From positions 1 through 28,636 of the forward strand of contig JADRCO010000661.1 in the NCBI GenBank assembly GCA_021464525.1: a stretch of DNA of 28,636 bases, written 5' to 3'. Positions 1 through 9,453 of this stretch are shown here, piece after piece (position 1 is the stretch's first letter; each line of letters starts with the position of its first letter). The DNA comes from Rhizophagus sp. LPA8_4_AMF (Eukaryota > Glomeromycota > Glomeromycetes > Glomerales > Glomeraceae). Made by a program: the position numbers and the translations under genes. A model generated the notes under the pieces. It saw only the letters and a list, made by a program, of their open reading frames with translations. It ran no database searches and was not told the origin of the DNA.

Positions 1-140
1 GAGCTTTTTGAGCCAAGCCCATTGCTGGCTCAAGCTTTTTTCAAGCCAGCTCGTGAGCCATCAAGCCATTTTAAACGTGGCTCGGCTTGGCTTAGCTTGA
101 AAAGCTCAAGCCAGCTTGCAAGCTGGCTTGGCTCATGCGG
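1..140. repeat. GAGCC/AAGCC-rich palindromic repeat
   Basis: The window opens with short, repeated variants of GAGC, AAGCC and GGCTTGG on both strands, far more GC-rich than the surrounding DNA. A perfect 24-base palindrome runs from 107 to 130, centred on CTTGCAAG. Such interleaved GAGCC/GGCTC words are typical of a dispersed palindromic repeat or the end of a DNA transposon. The block starts before the window, so its full length is unknown. It lies just beyond the point where the first tectonin-like copy loses its last two exons, so it may mark an insertion or breakpoint. Confidence 0.6.
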
Positions 141-242
141 AGCTTTACTTTAAGCCTCTAAAATTGAAATATTTTGACTTTTAGATAGTCACTACTTGCA
201 TACTACCTAGGTGAGTTCTTAAAAAAAAAAATTTATAATATA

Positions 243-863
243 CTTTACATATTGCATATATCCAGTTATACAGTATGTAGACATCATATTATAACCACCA
301 TAAATTAAATGATTACAAAAATCTATAGTATAAATTAAATAAAAATTACAAACAGAGATATTTTTATATTTATAATTTCCATAACTAATTCGTTCCCTTT
401 AATAAACATGTTAACTTATTTTAATTAATATTATTTTAAAATAATATTTGATATTTGTAAATAAAAATTGATCTTTTACCATTTATCAGTTCTGATATAT
501 ACTTCATTATCTTTTTTAATAATAGCAATAGTTCCATCTTCTCCAATAGAAAAATCTAAAACATCAGATTTCTTAAATATCAAAGCATCTAGGACCAGAT
601 ACCAATGAAAAAGCTAATATAATAAAGTGCCATATTGATATTATATTTAAAAGGCAATAGAATCATTTTGCACATTATGCTTTACTTTATTTTCTTCTGT
701 CAAAAACCAAATATCTTGTCCATGGCTATCTATTTTTTTTTGGATTTTTAGGATGTGGAATTTTACTAACTTGTTGATCACTCAAACCATAACTAACATT
801 AAAAAGTAAATATATGAACAAAATAACAATTACTCCAGCTTTAAAGAGCCAAAGTTTAATCAT
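243..863 (-). pseudogene. Membrane-anchored tectonin-like gene, copy 1, truncated pseudogene
   Basis: This is the first copy of the minus-strand array. Exon 1 (863-686) encodes a short start, a hydrophobic segment (AGVIVILFIYLLF) and the family motif HPKNPKK. A longer A-run shifts the frame before the conserved GQDIWFLT motif. Exon 2 (613-480) is open and carries the blade sequence LFHWYLVLDALIF, then DFSIGEDGTIAII. Exon 3 (396 to about 249) is recognisable from ERISYGNY and SVCNF but diverges from its sisters towards the end. Exons 4 and 5 are missing, and the GAGCC repeat begins soon after. The frame change is in a homopolymer, so a sequencing error there is possible, but the loss of two exons makes it a pseudogene regardless. 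Confidence 0.75.
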
Positions 864-1208
864 TTTTTTCAAAAAGAAAATATTCCCAAATAACAAAACA
901 GATCAGACAACATCAATGTCGTACAAAAACCTTATTTAACTTTATACACAACACATGTGACGCATTTTCTTACTCGTGTTATTCTTTTAACATATTGTAA
1001 AGGTTACCCTCGAGTGATTGTGGTTTAAGTTTTTTCTAGTTTAGTTAGTTATTTTGTTTCTTTTCAACTACGATGTACTTACCAGTCATTAATTCAAAAA
1101 AATCCATATTATAAAGATAAAAAATGGTATAATATCTTTTATAATTATGAAGTATCTAATTTTTAGTTTAAAATATTACATGTATATACGTTTTTGTGGT
1201 ATACATTT

Positions 1209-2359
1209 TTACATTGCTATCGACTTTTCATTTTTAATCTTAAAAACTAAATTATCATTATCAATAACGTAAATTACTCCAAGATAATTAATAGTCGCAC
1301 TTTTAACATTACTTCTAATCTGAATCCAAGTTCCACTTATTTCCACTATTATATTCTCATAAATTATCATCGTAATCAATCCCAATTACATATTTTTCAT
1401 GTAGAGCCTTAATTTGCTTAAATACAATTTCTGCTACAGGAACACTAATAATAAAATATGATTTTATGATATAAGCTATAAAATTTTTATTTTAATAATA
1501 ATAAAATAAATAAAATTTTACCGTATAAAATAATTAACGTATAAATAAACATAACCATCGGGTCCTATGATCCATAATGAATTATCAGGAGCACAAGAAA
1601 CATGATAATAATATCTCGAATTATCAACTAAATTATTTAAAATAGTATTTAAATTAATGTGCATATTAAATAGCATTTTTTTTTTTTTAAAAAAAAGTAA
1701 CAATCATACCGTATTCCCAATTATATGTATTGGAACCAATATCATATACACCCTTAATAAGATGATTTTTTTCATTTGTTGTATAAATTGTTTTATAGCT
1801 ACAAGCAGAAATTCTATTGCTAAAATAATAACTTCCATCCTCGATTTGATTCCTTCATAAAATACAATAAATTAATTGAATGTTAAAAGAAAGAAAGGAT
1901 AAAAATTATGATAAGAAACTTACCATGCATTATGAAAATAGTTTCTAATATATATTTTATTATCTTTTTGAATACAAAAAACTATTCCATCTGATCCAAT
2001 AGTAAAATCTAAAACATCGCTTCTAACGTAAAGCAATTCGCTCCTAACTCTAATCCAATGATAAAGCTATCAAAAATGTAAAACCTTAAGGATTTATCTT
2101 TTCATGACAGCGAACAACGTAGCTTAAAAAATTTTTACATTACTTTATCATCATAAGTTAAAATCCAAAAGTCTTCTCCTTGTCCAACATCAACTTTTTT
2201 GATTCCAGGATTATTAGGAAATGGAGGTACATTCACTTTACTAATTTGCATGTTAATGTCATTTAAATCACTAAATATCAGATAAATAATCAAAATGATA
2301 ATCGCTCCAATAGAATTAAGCCGCAAAAGTTTAACAAATGGTAATTGATAAAAGGCCAT
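1209..2359 (-). pseudogene. Membrane-anchored tectonin-like gene, copy 2, broken in the last exon
   Basis: Five exons are visible: 2359-2144, 2066-1924, 1852-1710, 1627-1522 and 1444-1209. Exons 1-4 are fully open with good splice sites (GTAATG, GTAAGT, GTATGA, GTAAAA donors). Exon 1 starts MAFYQLPFVKLLRLN, then a hydrophobic stretch (residues about 17-30), then PPFPNNPGIKKVDVGQGEDF. Exon 5 is broken. The Trp codon expected in the DNLWEY motif is TGA (1359-1357), and shortly after it a 10-base partial duplication (AGTGGAA twice) shifts the frame. Beyond that the ancestral frame continues to a TAA at 1211-1209. If transcribed, the gene would give a 231-residue product lacking about one and a half propeller blades. 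It is likely a recent pseudogene or a truncated variant. Confidence 0.8.
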
Positions 2360-2396
2360 TTTTTTTTTGATAGAGAAAATTGTTAATCTTACAATA

Positions 2397-2450
2397 AACT
2401 TTATTTAAATGAATTATGTTTGTAACCCACATAAAATCCTGATTTTTAGT
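2397..2450 (-). promoter_or_regulatory. Conserved upstream block of array copy 2
   Basis: This block begins about 40 bases upstream of the copy 2 start codon. On the coding strand it reads as an ATCAGGATTTTATG-like core, then a GTTACAAA word and a run resembling ATTTAAATAAAG. Diverged versions stand at similar distances upstream of copies 4, 5 and 6, so it is probably core promoter or 5' leader sequence copied along with the genes. The promoter role is inference. Confidence 0.4.
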
Positions 2451-2795
2451 GCAGTGACTGTGTCAATGATATGCATTTTTGTATCCCAAAAACCCCAAAA
2501 TATGAGCTCGAATAACTTTATTTATTTATTATAAGAAAATTTATGTAAAACTTATAATAACGTTATTCAGTCGATTATTAATAGGCAGAATTTAAATGAC
2601 CGATATTTTTATGAGACGTTCAATATTGAAATCAGCATTAGTAGCATCAATTCCCTATTGTTCACCGCAGTATTCCTAATGAATAAACTTATTGGATGGG
2701 TCTTCTCTATTCTCCCATCAAGTAACCATAATTATTAAATAATAATAATTTGATAATAATTGTATAAAAATACAAAGATGTTTATCTTTTTATTA
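2451..2795. other. Gap between array copies 2 and 3
   Basis: AT-rich spacer between the upstream block of copy 2 and the end of copy 3. It includes the frameshifted remains of the copy 3 C-terminal coding sequence near 2740-2795, where the sister reading FIIDNKK continues in another frame. Nothing else was recognised. Confidence 0.5.
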
Positions 2796-3877
2796 TCAAT
2801 AATAAATGGTAAAAATTTCTTCACCAGCATAATTAATGGATGCACTTTTAACGTTTTTATTTTTCCACCACCACTTACCATCTTTATATTCCCATAAATC
2901 ATTCATATTATCTATCCCAATAGCGTGTTGGTCAGAAAGAGCTTTGATATACTTAAATAGAGCTTCCGATCTAACAATACTATTAAAATTAAAATAAATA
3001 AAAATTAATTGTTTAAAGAAAGCGAAGCAAATTATTTGATTTGTAATATAACATACTGTTTATTATTAGATATATATCTATAAATGTAGTCACCATCACC
3101 TTTGATCCACAATGAATAATCATGAGGAGCGCAAGAAATTTGATAATAATTATTTTTACAATCAACTAAAATATGTAAATGTTAATTTATAAATTCTTTC
3201 CAAGATATTATTTTCTTGTAAGTTTCATAATATACATACCGCATATCCAATCATATCTATCAGTTTTAATATCATAAATACCTTTAACGAAATGGTTTTC
3301 AGAATCAGTAGTAAAGATCATATTGTAATCACAAATGGAAATTTTTTGATGTTTAAATTGTCCATCACTAATTCTACGTTCCCTTTAATAAAAATGTCAA
3401 CTCAATTTAATTAATATTATTTAAACAAACTTGATATTGTAAAAAATGGTTTACCATTTATTAGCATGAATAGTTCTGATATAAACTTCATTATTTTTTT
3501 TAATAAGAACAACTGTTCCATCCGATCCAACAGCAAAATCCAAAACATCGGAATCCTTATATACTAAACGTTTTATGATTGGACTCCAATGAAAAAGCTA
3601 ATATAATACATATATTAAAAAGATAAATAGATTCATTTGAAAAGAAAATCTTAATTGAACTTAGATTAGAAAGATACACTACTTCATCGTTATCCGTTAA
3701 AAACCAAATATCTTCTCCTCGACCAATATCGATTTTCTTTGGATTTTCAGGGTATGGAATTCCTCTAACCTGTTGATCACTAAAATGATTATAAAACAAA
3801 TAAGTGATGATAAAAAGAACAATCGCTCCAATTTTAAAATTCAAAAGTTTAATGAATGATAAATGACAGAAGATCAT
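2796..3877 (-). CDS. Membrane-anchored tectonin-like propeller protein, copy 3
   Basis: Five exons give an open frame of 257 residues: 3877-3683, 3597-3455, 3382-3240, 3165-3057 and 2979-2796. Introns follow GT..AG with phases 0, 2, 1, 2, as in the sister copies. The start chosen is the second ATG (MIFCHLSFIKLL), because it aligns with MAFYQLSFIKLL of the sisters; an in-frame ATG lies three codons upstream. A hydrophobic anchor spans residues about 15-29, followed by the conserved KKIDIGRGEDIWFLT blade strand. Later blades carry DFAVGSDGTVVLI, SICDYNMIFTT and ALSDQHAIGID. The C-terminus ends GEEIFTIYY, whereas sisters continue about ten residues. The sister-like sequence FIIDNKK is present in another frame, so a small indel has replaced the last strand. 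Exon 1 is seven codons shorter than in copies 2 and 4. The product is probably made, but its final blade may not close properly. Confidence 0.8.
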
Positions 3878-3899
3878 TTTGATCATTTATTCAATAATA

Positions 3900-3920
3900 T
3901 TTTTTTTTTTAAAAAAAAAA
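3900..3920. repeat. T11-A10 hinge palindrome
   Basis: Eleven T bases are followed directly by ten A bases, forming a near-perfect self-complementary tract just upstream of the copy 3 start. Similar T(n)A(n) hinges occur at 1676-1696, 12870-12892 and 16420-16443. Confidence 0.8.
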
Positions 3921-4672
3921 GGGAGTACTTAAAATAGGTTGATATTCGTCAGTATTTACAGTAAATTCTTTCTTTTTGTTACTAAAATAAGGTTTGATTG
4001 TTGTACGAAAAGCGGCTTGAACTGGCTAATAACAGGTTAACTCGGCTAACTTTAGACTGGTGTGGGCCCAGGTTAATGAAAACTATGTTGCCGAACTTTT
4101 GTGTATAAAGCATATTTTATTAATGTTTAAAATATTTGTCTAGGTTCCTTTAATAAACGCGAACGCGAATCTAAATGTTTCATGCTTTAAAAAGTTAAAC
4201 GTACTAAAGTAGTCAATTTACCCATTACGTTGCTCATTCTTTAATCTTTAATGATAAACTCATAATCCAGCCATTTAGAGACTTTTGTTTAGAAATAATT
4301 CATTATTTTGATCATAAGGTAAACACAAAACGGAAAATATTATAATACCACTTGGAAAGGATCTGCCATACCGCAGCGTTTATTAACCTTAAATTGGTAC
4401 TTGCAATACACATTTTTATTATGCTTAATTTGTTATTATAATAGAGTTACAGAGGTGCAAACTTATTTTTTTCAATTTGTACTAATTCAGCAGCAAAGAA
4501 AAAATTAATAAATTTTCCATATAATTAATTACATTATAAATGATTTTGTAAAAAAGAGACTGTAAAATAAAATTACATCTGTTTGTAATATTATTCAAAT
4601 TACTTTTAATAAAAATATTTTCCAAAAATTTATGCTTAGTTATTATAAAAATAAACAAATAAAATTAAAGAA
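3921..4672. other. Long AT-rich gap between array copies 3 and 4
   Basis: At about 750 bases this is the largest spacer in the intact part of the array and explains why the repeat unit is about 2.0 kb here instead of about 1.5 kb. A short GC-richer patch around 4010-4075 (AAGCGGCTTGAACTGGC and GGGCCCAGG) differs in base composition and may be inserted DNA. No open frame or clear terminal repeat was seen. Confidence 0.4.
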
Positions 4673-5852
4673 TCAGAAATTTGAATTTTTAATATTATAA
4701 ATAATATAATTACTATTCTTATCAAGAAAAAAAAGATCTCCATTATAATTAATAGTTGCACATTTAACATTATTTCTAATCCAAATCCAAGTACCTTCAA
4801 TATATTTCCATAATTTGAAATTATAATCAATTCCAATTGCATAATTTTCAGAAAGAACTTTAATATGATCAAATGAAATTTCTGTTAAAGGAGTACTAAT
4901 AACAAATAAAATAAATAATAATAATTAAAATAATGATAAATATAAAAAAATATATTAAAGTAAACAATAAAATAACTTACTGCTTATTTTTATTGATATA
5001 TTTATAAATATAACTATAATGATCTTTAATCCATAAAAAATGATCATGATAAGAACAATAAATGTGATAATAATAATTTTTTATATCAACTTTTAATAAA
5101 GAATTTAAAAGAAAAGATTAATATATATTAATATTAGTAAATTATAAATATTATTATTTAAAATGGTTAATATAATATTTACCATATTCCCAATTATATG
5201 TATCAGTTTCATCATTATAAACACCTTTAATGAAATCAGCATAATTATTTGTTGTAAAAATTGTATTATAATCACATAAGGAAACAGTTTGATGAGTGTA
5301 ATGATCATCATCTATTTTATACCTAATAAAAAAATGAATATTAATAATTATGAATAAATAGAAAAATCATTAATTTATTTTTATTTTACCATGAATCAAC
5401 AAATAAATTTCTAATATATATTTCATTGTTTTGATTAATATAAACGGCTGTTCCATCTGATCCAATAGAAAAATCGGTGACATTTCTTTGCATTAAAATC
5501 ATTTTTTTCAAAATTGTACTCCAATGATAAAGCTATATATATAATAAAATTGTTATTTATTATTTTCTATTGCAAAAGTTCAAAGCTTAAATAATCATAA
5601 TTATAATATAATGAATTACTTTTAATAATACATTACTTCATTTACATCTGTTAAGATCCAAAAGTCTTCTCCTCGACTAACGTCAAATTTCTTTATCCCC
5701 GCATTATTAGGAAATGGAGGTAATTCTATTTTTCCAATTTTTATGTTCGGGTTATTTATGTCATTTAAAATCATATTGATAATTAAAATAATGCATATTA
5801 CAATGAAAATTAAACGAATTTGTTTAGTAATTGATAATTGATAAAAAGTCAT
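4673..5852 (-). CDS. Membrane-anchored tectonin-like propeller protein, copy 4
   Basis: This copy is intact and encodes 276 residues in five exons: 5852-5637, 5532-5390, 5322-5183, 5089-4981 and 4895-4673. All junctions are GT..AG and phases run 0, 2, 1, 2. The start MTFYQLSITKQIRL is preferred over an upstream in-frame ATG at 5891 because it matches the sisters. A basic N-tail precedes a hydrophobic segment (residues about 14-29), which suggests a type II signal anchor. The propeller follows: GIKKFDVSRGEDFWILT, DFSIGSDGTAVYI, SLCDYNTIFTT, DHFLWIKDHY, VLSENYAIGIDYNFKLW and ATINYNGDLFFLD, one strand motif per blade, about six blades. The expected role is binding a glycan or protein at a membrane face; this is inferred from the tectonin relationship only. 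Codon use is extremely AT-rich, and the gene is flanked by related copies in the same orientation. Confidence 0.88.
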
Positions 5853-5911
5853 TTTATTATTTTTTTTTTCTTTCGAATGGTAAAGAAACAATTTAAGAAT
5901 TTGGATAAGTT

Positions 5912-6012
5912 ACATGTTGGTGTACTTAATAAATTGGCGTTTTGTATCTACAAAAAAAATCCTGTTTTTTCTTGTCAAACTCAATTTCTGCAGTAACTTG
6001 CAGCATCTCGCA
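5912..6012 (-). promoter_or_regulatory. Conserved upstream block of array copy 4
   Basis: Located about 60 bases upstream of the copy 4 start. It contains GGATTTTTTTTGTAGATAC, then AAACGCCAATTTATTAAG and GTACACC on the coding strand, and a distal CTGCAGAAATTG word. The copy upstream of pseudogene 6 (8486-8572) is clearly related over about 85 bases including the distal CTGCAG words, so these two units share a longer duplicated upstream region than the others. Promoter function is inferred from position and conservation. Confidence 0.45.
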
Positions 6013-6162
6013 ACTTTTATTGCAGTATATGAATTAGTTATATATAAAATTGATTATTTACATAATAAATAGAAACATAAAATAATTATTTAGAAAAAGA
6101 GAATTTATTCAAAATTTTATAACTCAATAAATATAATAAAATTATACAAATATATTAAAAAC

Positions 6163-7345
6163 TTAATTTTCTTTGATAGTATAAATAGAATTATCAGAAT
6201 CAATAATAAATATGTCTCCATTATAATTAATAGTCGCGCCTTTAACACCATTTCTTATCAAACGCCAAGTACCGTTAGAATATACCCATAATCTATTAGA
6301 GTAATCAACTCCGATTACGTATTCTTCAGATAGAGCTTTCAATTGCACAAATCCTATGTCTGATCGAACAATTCTACAAGGTAAAAAGGTTTATTAAAAT
6401 AAAAAAAAAATTTGTTCACATTTCACAAGTAGTATTAAAGTATTTAACTTACTGTCTATGTTCATTTATATATCTAGAAATGTAAGCATATGGGCCTAAC
6501 AACCACAATGATTGATCTCGAGAAGCGCAAGAAGTTCGAAGGAAAATGCGGTAATTGTCAGAAGTAACTTTAAAAACAGTAAGATCGATAATTGATTAAA
6601 ATTTGTATTTATTATCATAAATTTAAGAATTATGATAGTACCTATACTTACCATATTCCCAATTATACGTATTTGTATAACTATTATAAACCCCCTTAAT
6701 TAAATCTAAAGTAAAGGTTGTGATAAAAATCGTTTTGGAATCGCAAATTGAGATAGAATAATAACCATTATATCTCTCTTCATTTAATCTTTGCCTATAA
6801 TATGAATTAATTATTATAGAGAAACATATAATATTTAATGTAATAGTATTAAAATAACAAATCATAAACCTTCTAAGAAAGTACTTTACCACCAAACATT
6901 TATATTTCTAATGTACAAAAACTTATAAGATGTAATAATAACAACCGTCCCATCCATTCCGACAGCAAAATCAGTTACACTCTGGGCAATAGTAACGATC
7001 TCTTTTCGAATTGTGCTCCAATGATAAAACTATTGTAAACCATAAATAAATAAATAAATAAAAAACGAAACACTGATCATATTTTACAATCCCTAAACTC
7101 TTAAGAAATATAAATTTATACATTACCACGCCATTATCATCTAAAATCCAAATATCTTCTCCCTGACCAACATCAATTTTTTTTATTCCTACATCTTTAG
7201 GCAATGTAGTTATTAAATTCACTTCATTAACTTGCCTATTTAAGTTACTGATATCATTGGAAAAAAAGAAAATGATCAAAATTATAATTGCTCCAATAAA
7301 ATTAAACCGTAAAAGTTTAATAAATGATAATTGATAAAAAGCCAT
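6163..7345 (-). CDS. Membrane-anchored tectonin-like propeller protein, copy 5
   Basis: This copy is intact, 275 residues, with five exons: 7345-7127, 7029-6890, 6794-6652, 6567-6453 and 6373-6163. Donors include GTAATG, GTAAAG and GTAAGT, and all introns end in AG; phases are 0, 2, 1, 2. It begins MAFYQLSFIKLLRFN, then a hydrophobic anchor (residues about 17-29), then a polar linker. The blade strands are GIKKIDVGQGEDIWILDD, DFAVGMDGTVVII, SICDSKTIFITT, ASRDQSLWLLG, ALSEEYVIGVDYSNRLWVY and ATINYNGDIFIIDSDNSIY. The last two blades read most like classic tectonin (x-I-G-V-x-x-x-x-x-LW-x-Y-x-x-G-x-W). Exon 5 aligns directly with exon 5 of the soluble tectonin at 10209. A membrane-displayed lectin is the best guess; the ligand is unknown. 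Confidence 0.88.
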
Positions 7346-7404
7346 TTTTTTTCGTTTTTTGCTTCGATTGTTGAAAGAGAGAGAAGATAATCGAAGTTAC
7401 ACGC

Positions 7405-7470
7405 ATAAACATATTTAAATAAATTGGGAGTTTGTAGCTATATAAAACCCTAAAACCCTGTTTTTCTTGA
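7405..7470 (-). promoter_or_regulatory. Conserved upstream block of array copy 5
   Basis: About 60-125 bases upstream of the copy 5 start, the coding strand carries AACAGGGTTTTAGGGTTTT, then TATATAGCTACAAACTCCC and AATTTATTTAAA. The TATATA word and the CAAACTCCCAATTTATT run correspond to CAAAACGCCAATTTATT of copy 4. The position fits a core promoter. Confidence 0.45.
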
Positions 7471-7739
7471 TAATCTAATTCCTAAATGGCTCGCAGAAAA
7501 TGAAATCTAGATAAAATTCAGCTTTTTAATAAAATTTTTCCCATCAATTATACATACTAACCTAATATATTTATCGATATATACAGTACTTGACCGTATC
7601 ATTGCCCATGCCCTAAACCTCAACGCATGACATAATATAGTGTGTAACAAATAATTTCACTAATTCACTCCAAAGCTATTGTTAATAAATCCCCAGTAAG
7701 TAATAACAAAAACTAATCTTGATTTAATGCTATAAATCA

Positions 7740-8440
7740 AATTATCAAAAAAACATCTCCATTATAATTAACGGATATACTTTAACATTGCTTTTATTAT
7801 GTTTCCATAAGTCGTGATCGGAGAGTGATTTAAATTGTTTAAATGAAATATCTGATCGAGGGAATCTACAAAGTACGATAATATAAAGTTAAAAATAAAT
7901 GAATGAATGAATGAATGAATATTGAATAAAGCAACTATATGGTATATAAATAATGTAATTTTGTAACTTACCGAAAATATAAAATATATCTCGATGGACC
8001 TCTGAACCATAACGAAAAATCATGTAAAACACAATAAAATTGGTAATAAATACTTCTTAATTCTAATTATAAAAATGTTAAAATAATAATTAACAACTGA
8101 TAATTTAATATATACCATAACCCCATTTATACGAATTAGTTGCAATAAGGGCTATCAAATCAAAAAAACCATAGTATTAAGTTTTTTGAAAAATAAAATC
8201 CTTTTTAAAACGTAAATATATAAAGATAATTAATATGCTACAGCCCCACTATCATCCAATCCCAATGCCTTCTCCCGACCAATATCAATTGTTTTTTGAT
8301 ACTTACATTTTTAGGAAATGTAACTATTACATTCACATTATTAATTTGCGTATTGATATCATTGGAAAAAGGCAAATGATCAAAATAATAATTGCTCTGG
8401 TAAAGCTAAAACTCAAATGTTTAGGTAAATGAAAAGTCAT
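7740..8440 (-). pseudogene. Membrane-anchored tectonin-like gene, copy 6, decayed
   Basis: Exon 1 is recognisable from 8440 (MTFHLPKHLSFSFTRAIIILII) but shifts frame inside the linker. The family words NDINTQINNVN and FPKNVSIKK appear in another frame, followed by further damage in the first blade. Exon 2 is missing. Short remnants of exon 3 (TNSYKWGYG, near 8105-8150), exon 4 (7975-8065) and exon 5 (7740-7870) keep their order and intron positions. A (GAAT)n microsatellite at 7899-7921 lies in the intron between exon 4 and exon 5 remnants. The upstream block at 8486-8572 is still well preserved. This is a clear pseudogene. Confidence 0.75.
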
Positions 8441-8485
8441 TATTTTCTTTTGAATGACAGAAGAAATAATTTGAGAATTTGAGCT

Positions 8486-8572
8486 ACACATTGGTATACT
8501 TAAAAAAGTAAATTGGGCGTTTTGTAATCACATCAAAAATCCTGTATTTCTGCAGTAACCTGCAGCATCTCG
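8486..8572 (-). promoter_or_regulatory. Conserved upstream block of decayed copy 6
   Basis: Closely resembles the block at 5912-6012 (shared words GGATTTTTGATG/GGATTTTTTTTG, CAAAACGCCCAATTTAC, GCGAGATGCTGCAG). It survives although its gene is broken, which suggests recent decay of copy 6 or a recent shared duplication. Confidence 0.4.
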
Positions 8573-8627
8573 CTTCAAAATGAGTTGCATTGCACGCTTC
8601 AATCAATAATAACATAGTTAATGGCTG

Positions 8628-8960
8628 CGCTTTAACAAGATTCAGTTACTTAAATGATATGTCTGATCGTTACAAGGTAAAAAAAATATATATATAAGTC
8701 AACAATTTGTTTATAAATAATTTAAAATAATTTATTTATTGTCTGTGTTTATTCATGCATTTAGAAATATAATTAAATGGACTTGTATTTTTATTAATAA
8801 TTTTAAAAATTATAATATTAAGAAGTATACTATATCCTTTATACGTACCAATATAATCTTAAACACCTTTAATTAAATCTAAAATAATGGTTGTGACAAA
8901 ATCGGTTTTGTTATCTCAAATCGAGAAGAAAATAACAATTTTCTTTCCTTTTAATAAGAA
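8628..8960 (-). pseudogene. Tectonin-like array copy 7, exon 3-5 remnants
   Basis: Three short stretches in the correct order match sister exons: exon 5 (8628-8680, CGATCAGACAT word), exon 4 (8735-8795) and exon 3 (8835-8960, similar to the CTAAAGTAAAGGTTGTGATA region of copy 5). No reading frame survives and no exon 1 or 2 was found. Confidence 0.6.
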
Positions 8961-8985
8961 ATGGTTGTTTGATCCGGACAATAAT

Positions 8986-9125
8986 CAATTAAATGAAATA
9001 ATTAATCGAGATATTGAATTATAAATTTTGAAAATATTAATTTATGTAATAAATGTATCTAAAAATGTACAGTATCTCAATGGACTTTGAACGATCATGT
9101 AAAGCACAAAACGTATGCTTATATT
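8986..9125 (-). pseudogene. Tectonin-like array copy 8, exon 4-5 remnant
   Basis: A second short relic, 26 bases after copy 7. The exon 5 start (AAATGAAATAATTAATCGAG) and an exon 4 piece (CTCAATGGACTTTGAACGATC) resemble copy 6. It is non-coding now. It marks the old edge of the array, adjacent to the divergent soluble tectonin gene. Confidence 0.5.
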
Positions 9126-9191
9126 TTTTCGCTCATGTAATACAATTATTATATATTAACAATAATCTCGAATTGGTTTTATTAATAACTG

Positions 9192-9316
9192 ATGCAAAAG
9201 TATTATTGATCTTGATATTGTACGACTAGTCGACTAGTCTTCTTGATAGACTTACAGTATATGGTGGCATCATATAAACAGCATACCCAAACCTATCAAG
9301 ATCGATATTTTTGCAT
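9192..9316. mobile_element. Short MITE-like inverted-repeat element
   Basis: About 125 bases bounded by inverted repeats. The left end begins ATGCAAAAGTATTATTGATC and continues TTGATA (9192-9217). The right end, read on the minus strand, begins ATGCAAAAATATCGATCTTG and continues ATA (9316-9294). They match over about 21 positions with two mismatches and a three-base gap. The inside holds a tandem CGACTAGT pair (9223-9238). There is no coding capacity. It sits about 140 bases upstream of the soluble tectonin start. A target-site duplication could not be settled by eye. Confidence 0.6.
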
Positions 9317-9453
9317 GACTGATTACAAATATGTAACGTAACAAAAATGTGCCAAGCAAATCACTTAATTTAGTTAACAATTTAATTTAAAATTTAATTT
9401 AACCATTTTTTTTTCTTTCGTCAATAATTTATATACGTAGGTAGAAAAAAAAA

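Noticed and set aside
6623-6895. Minus-strand frame of 90 codons as a separate gene
   Set aside because: It is exon 3 of array copy 5 plus unspliced intron sequence; the family splice sites explain it better.
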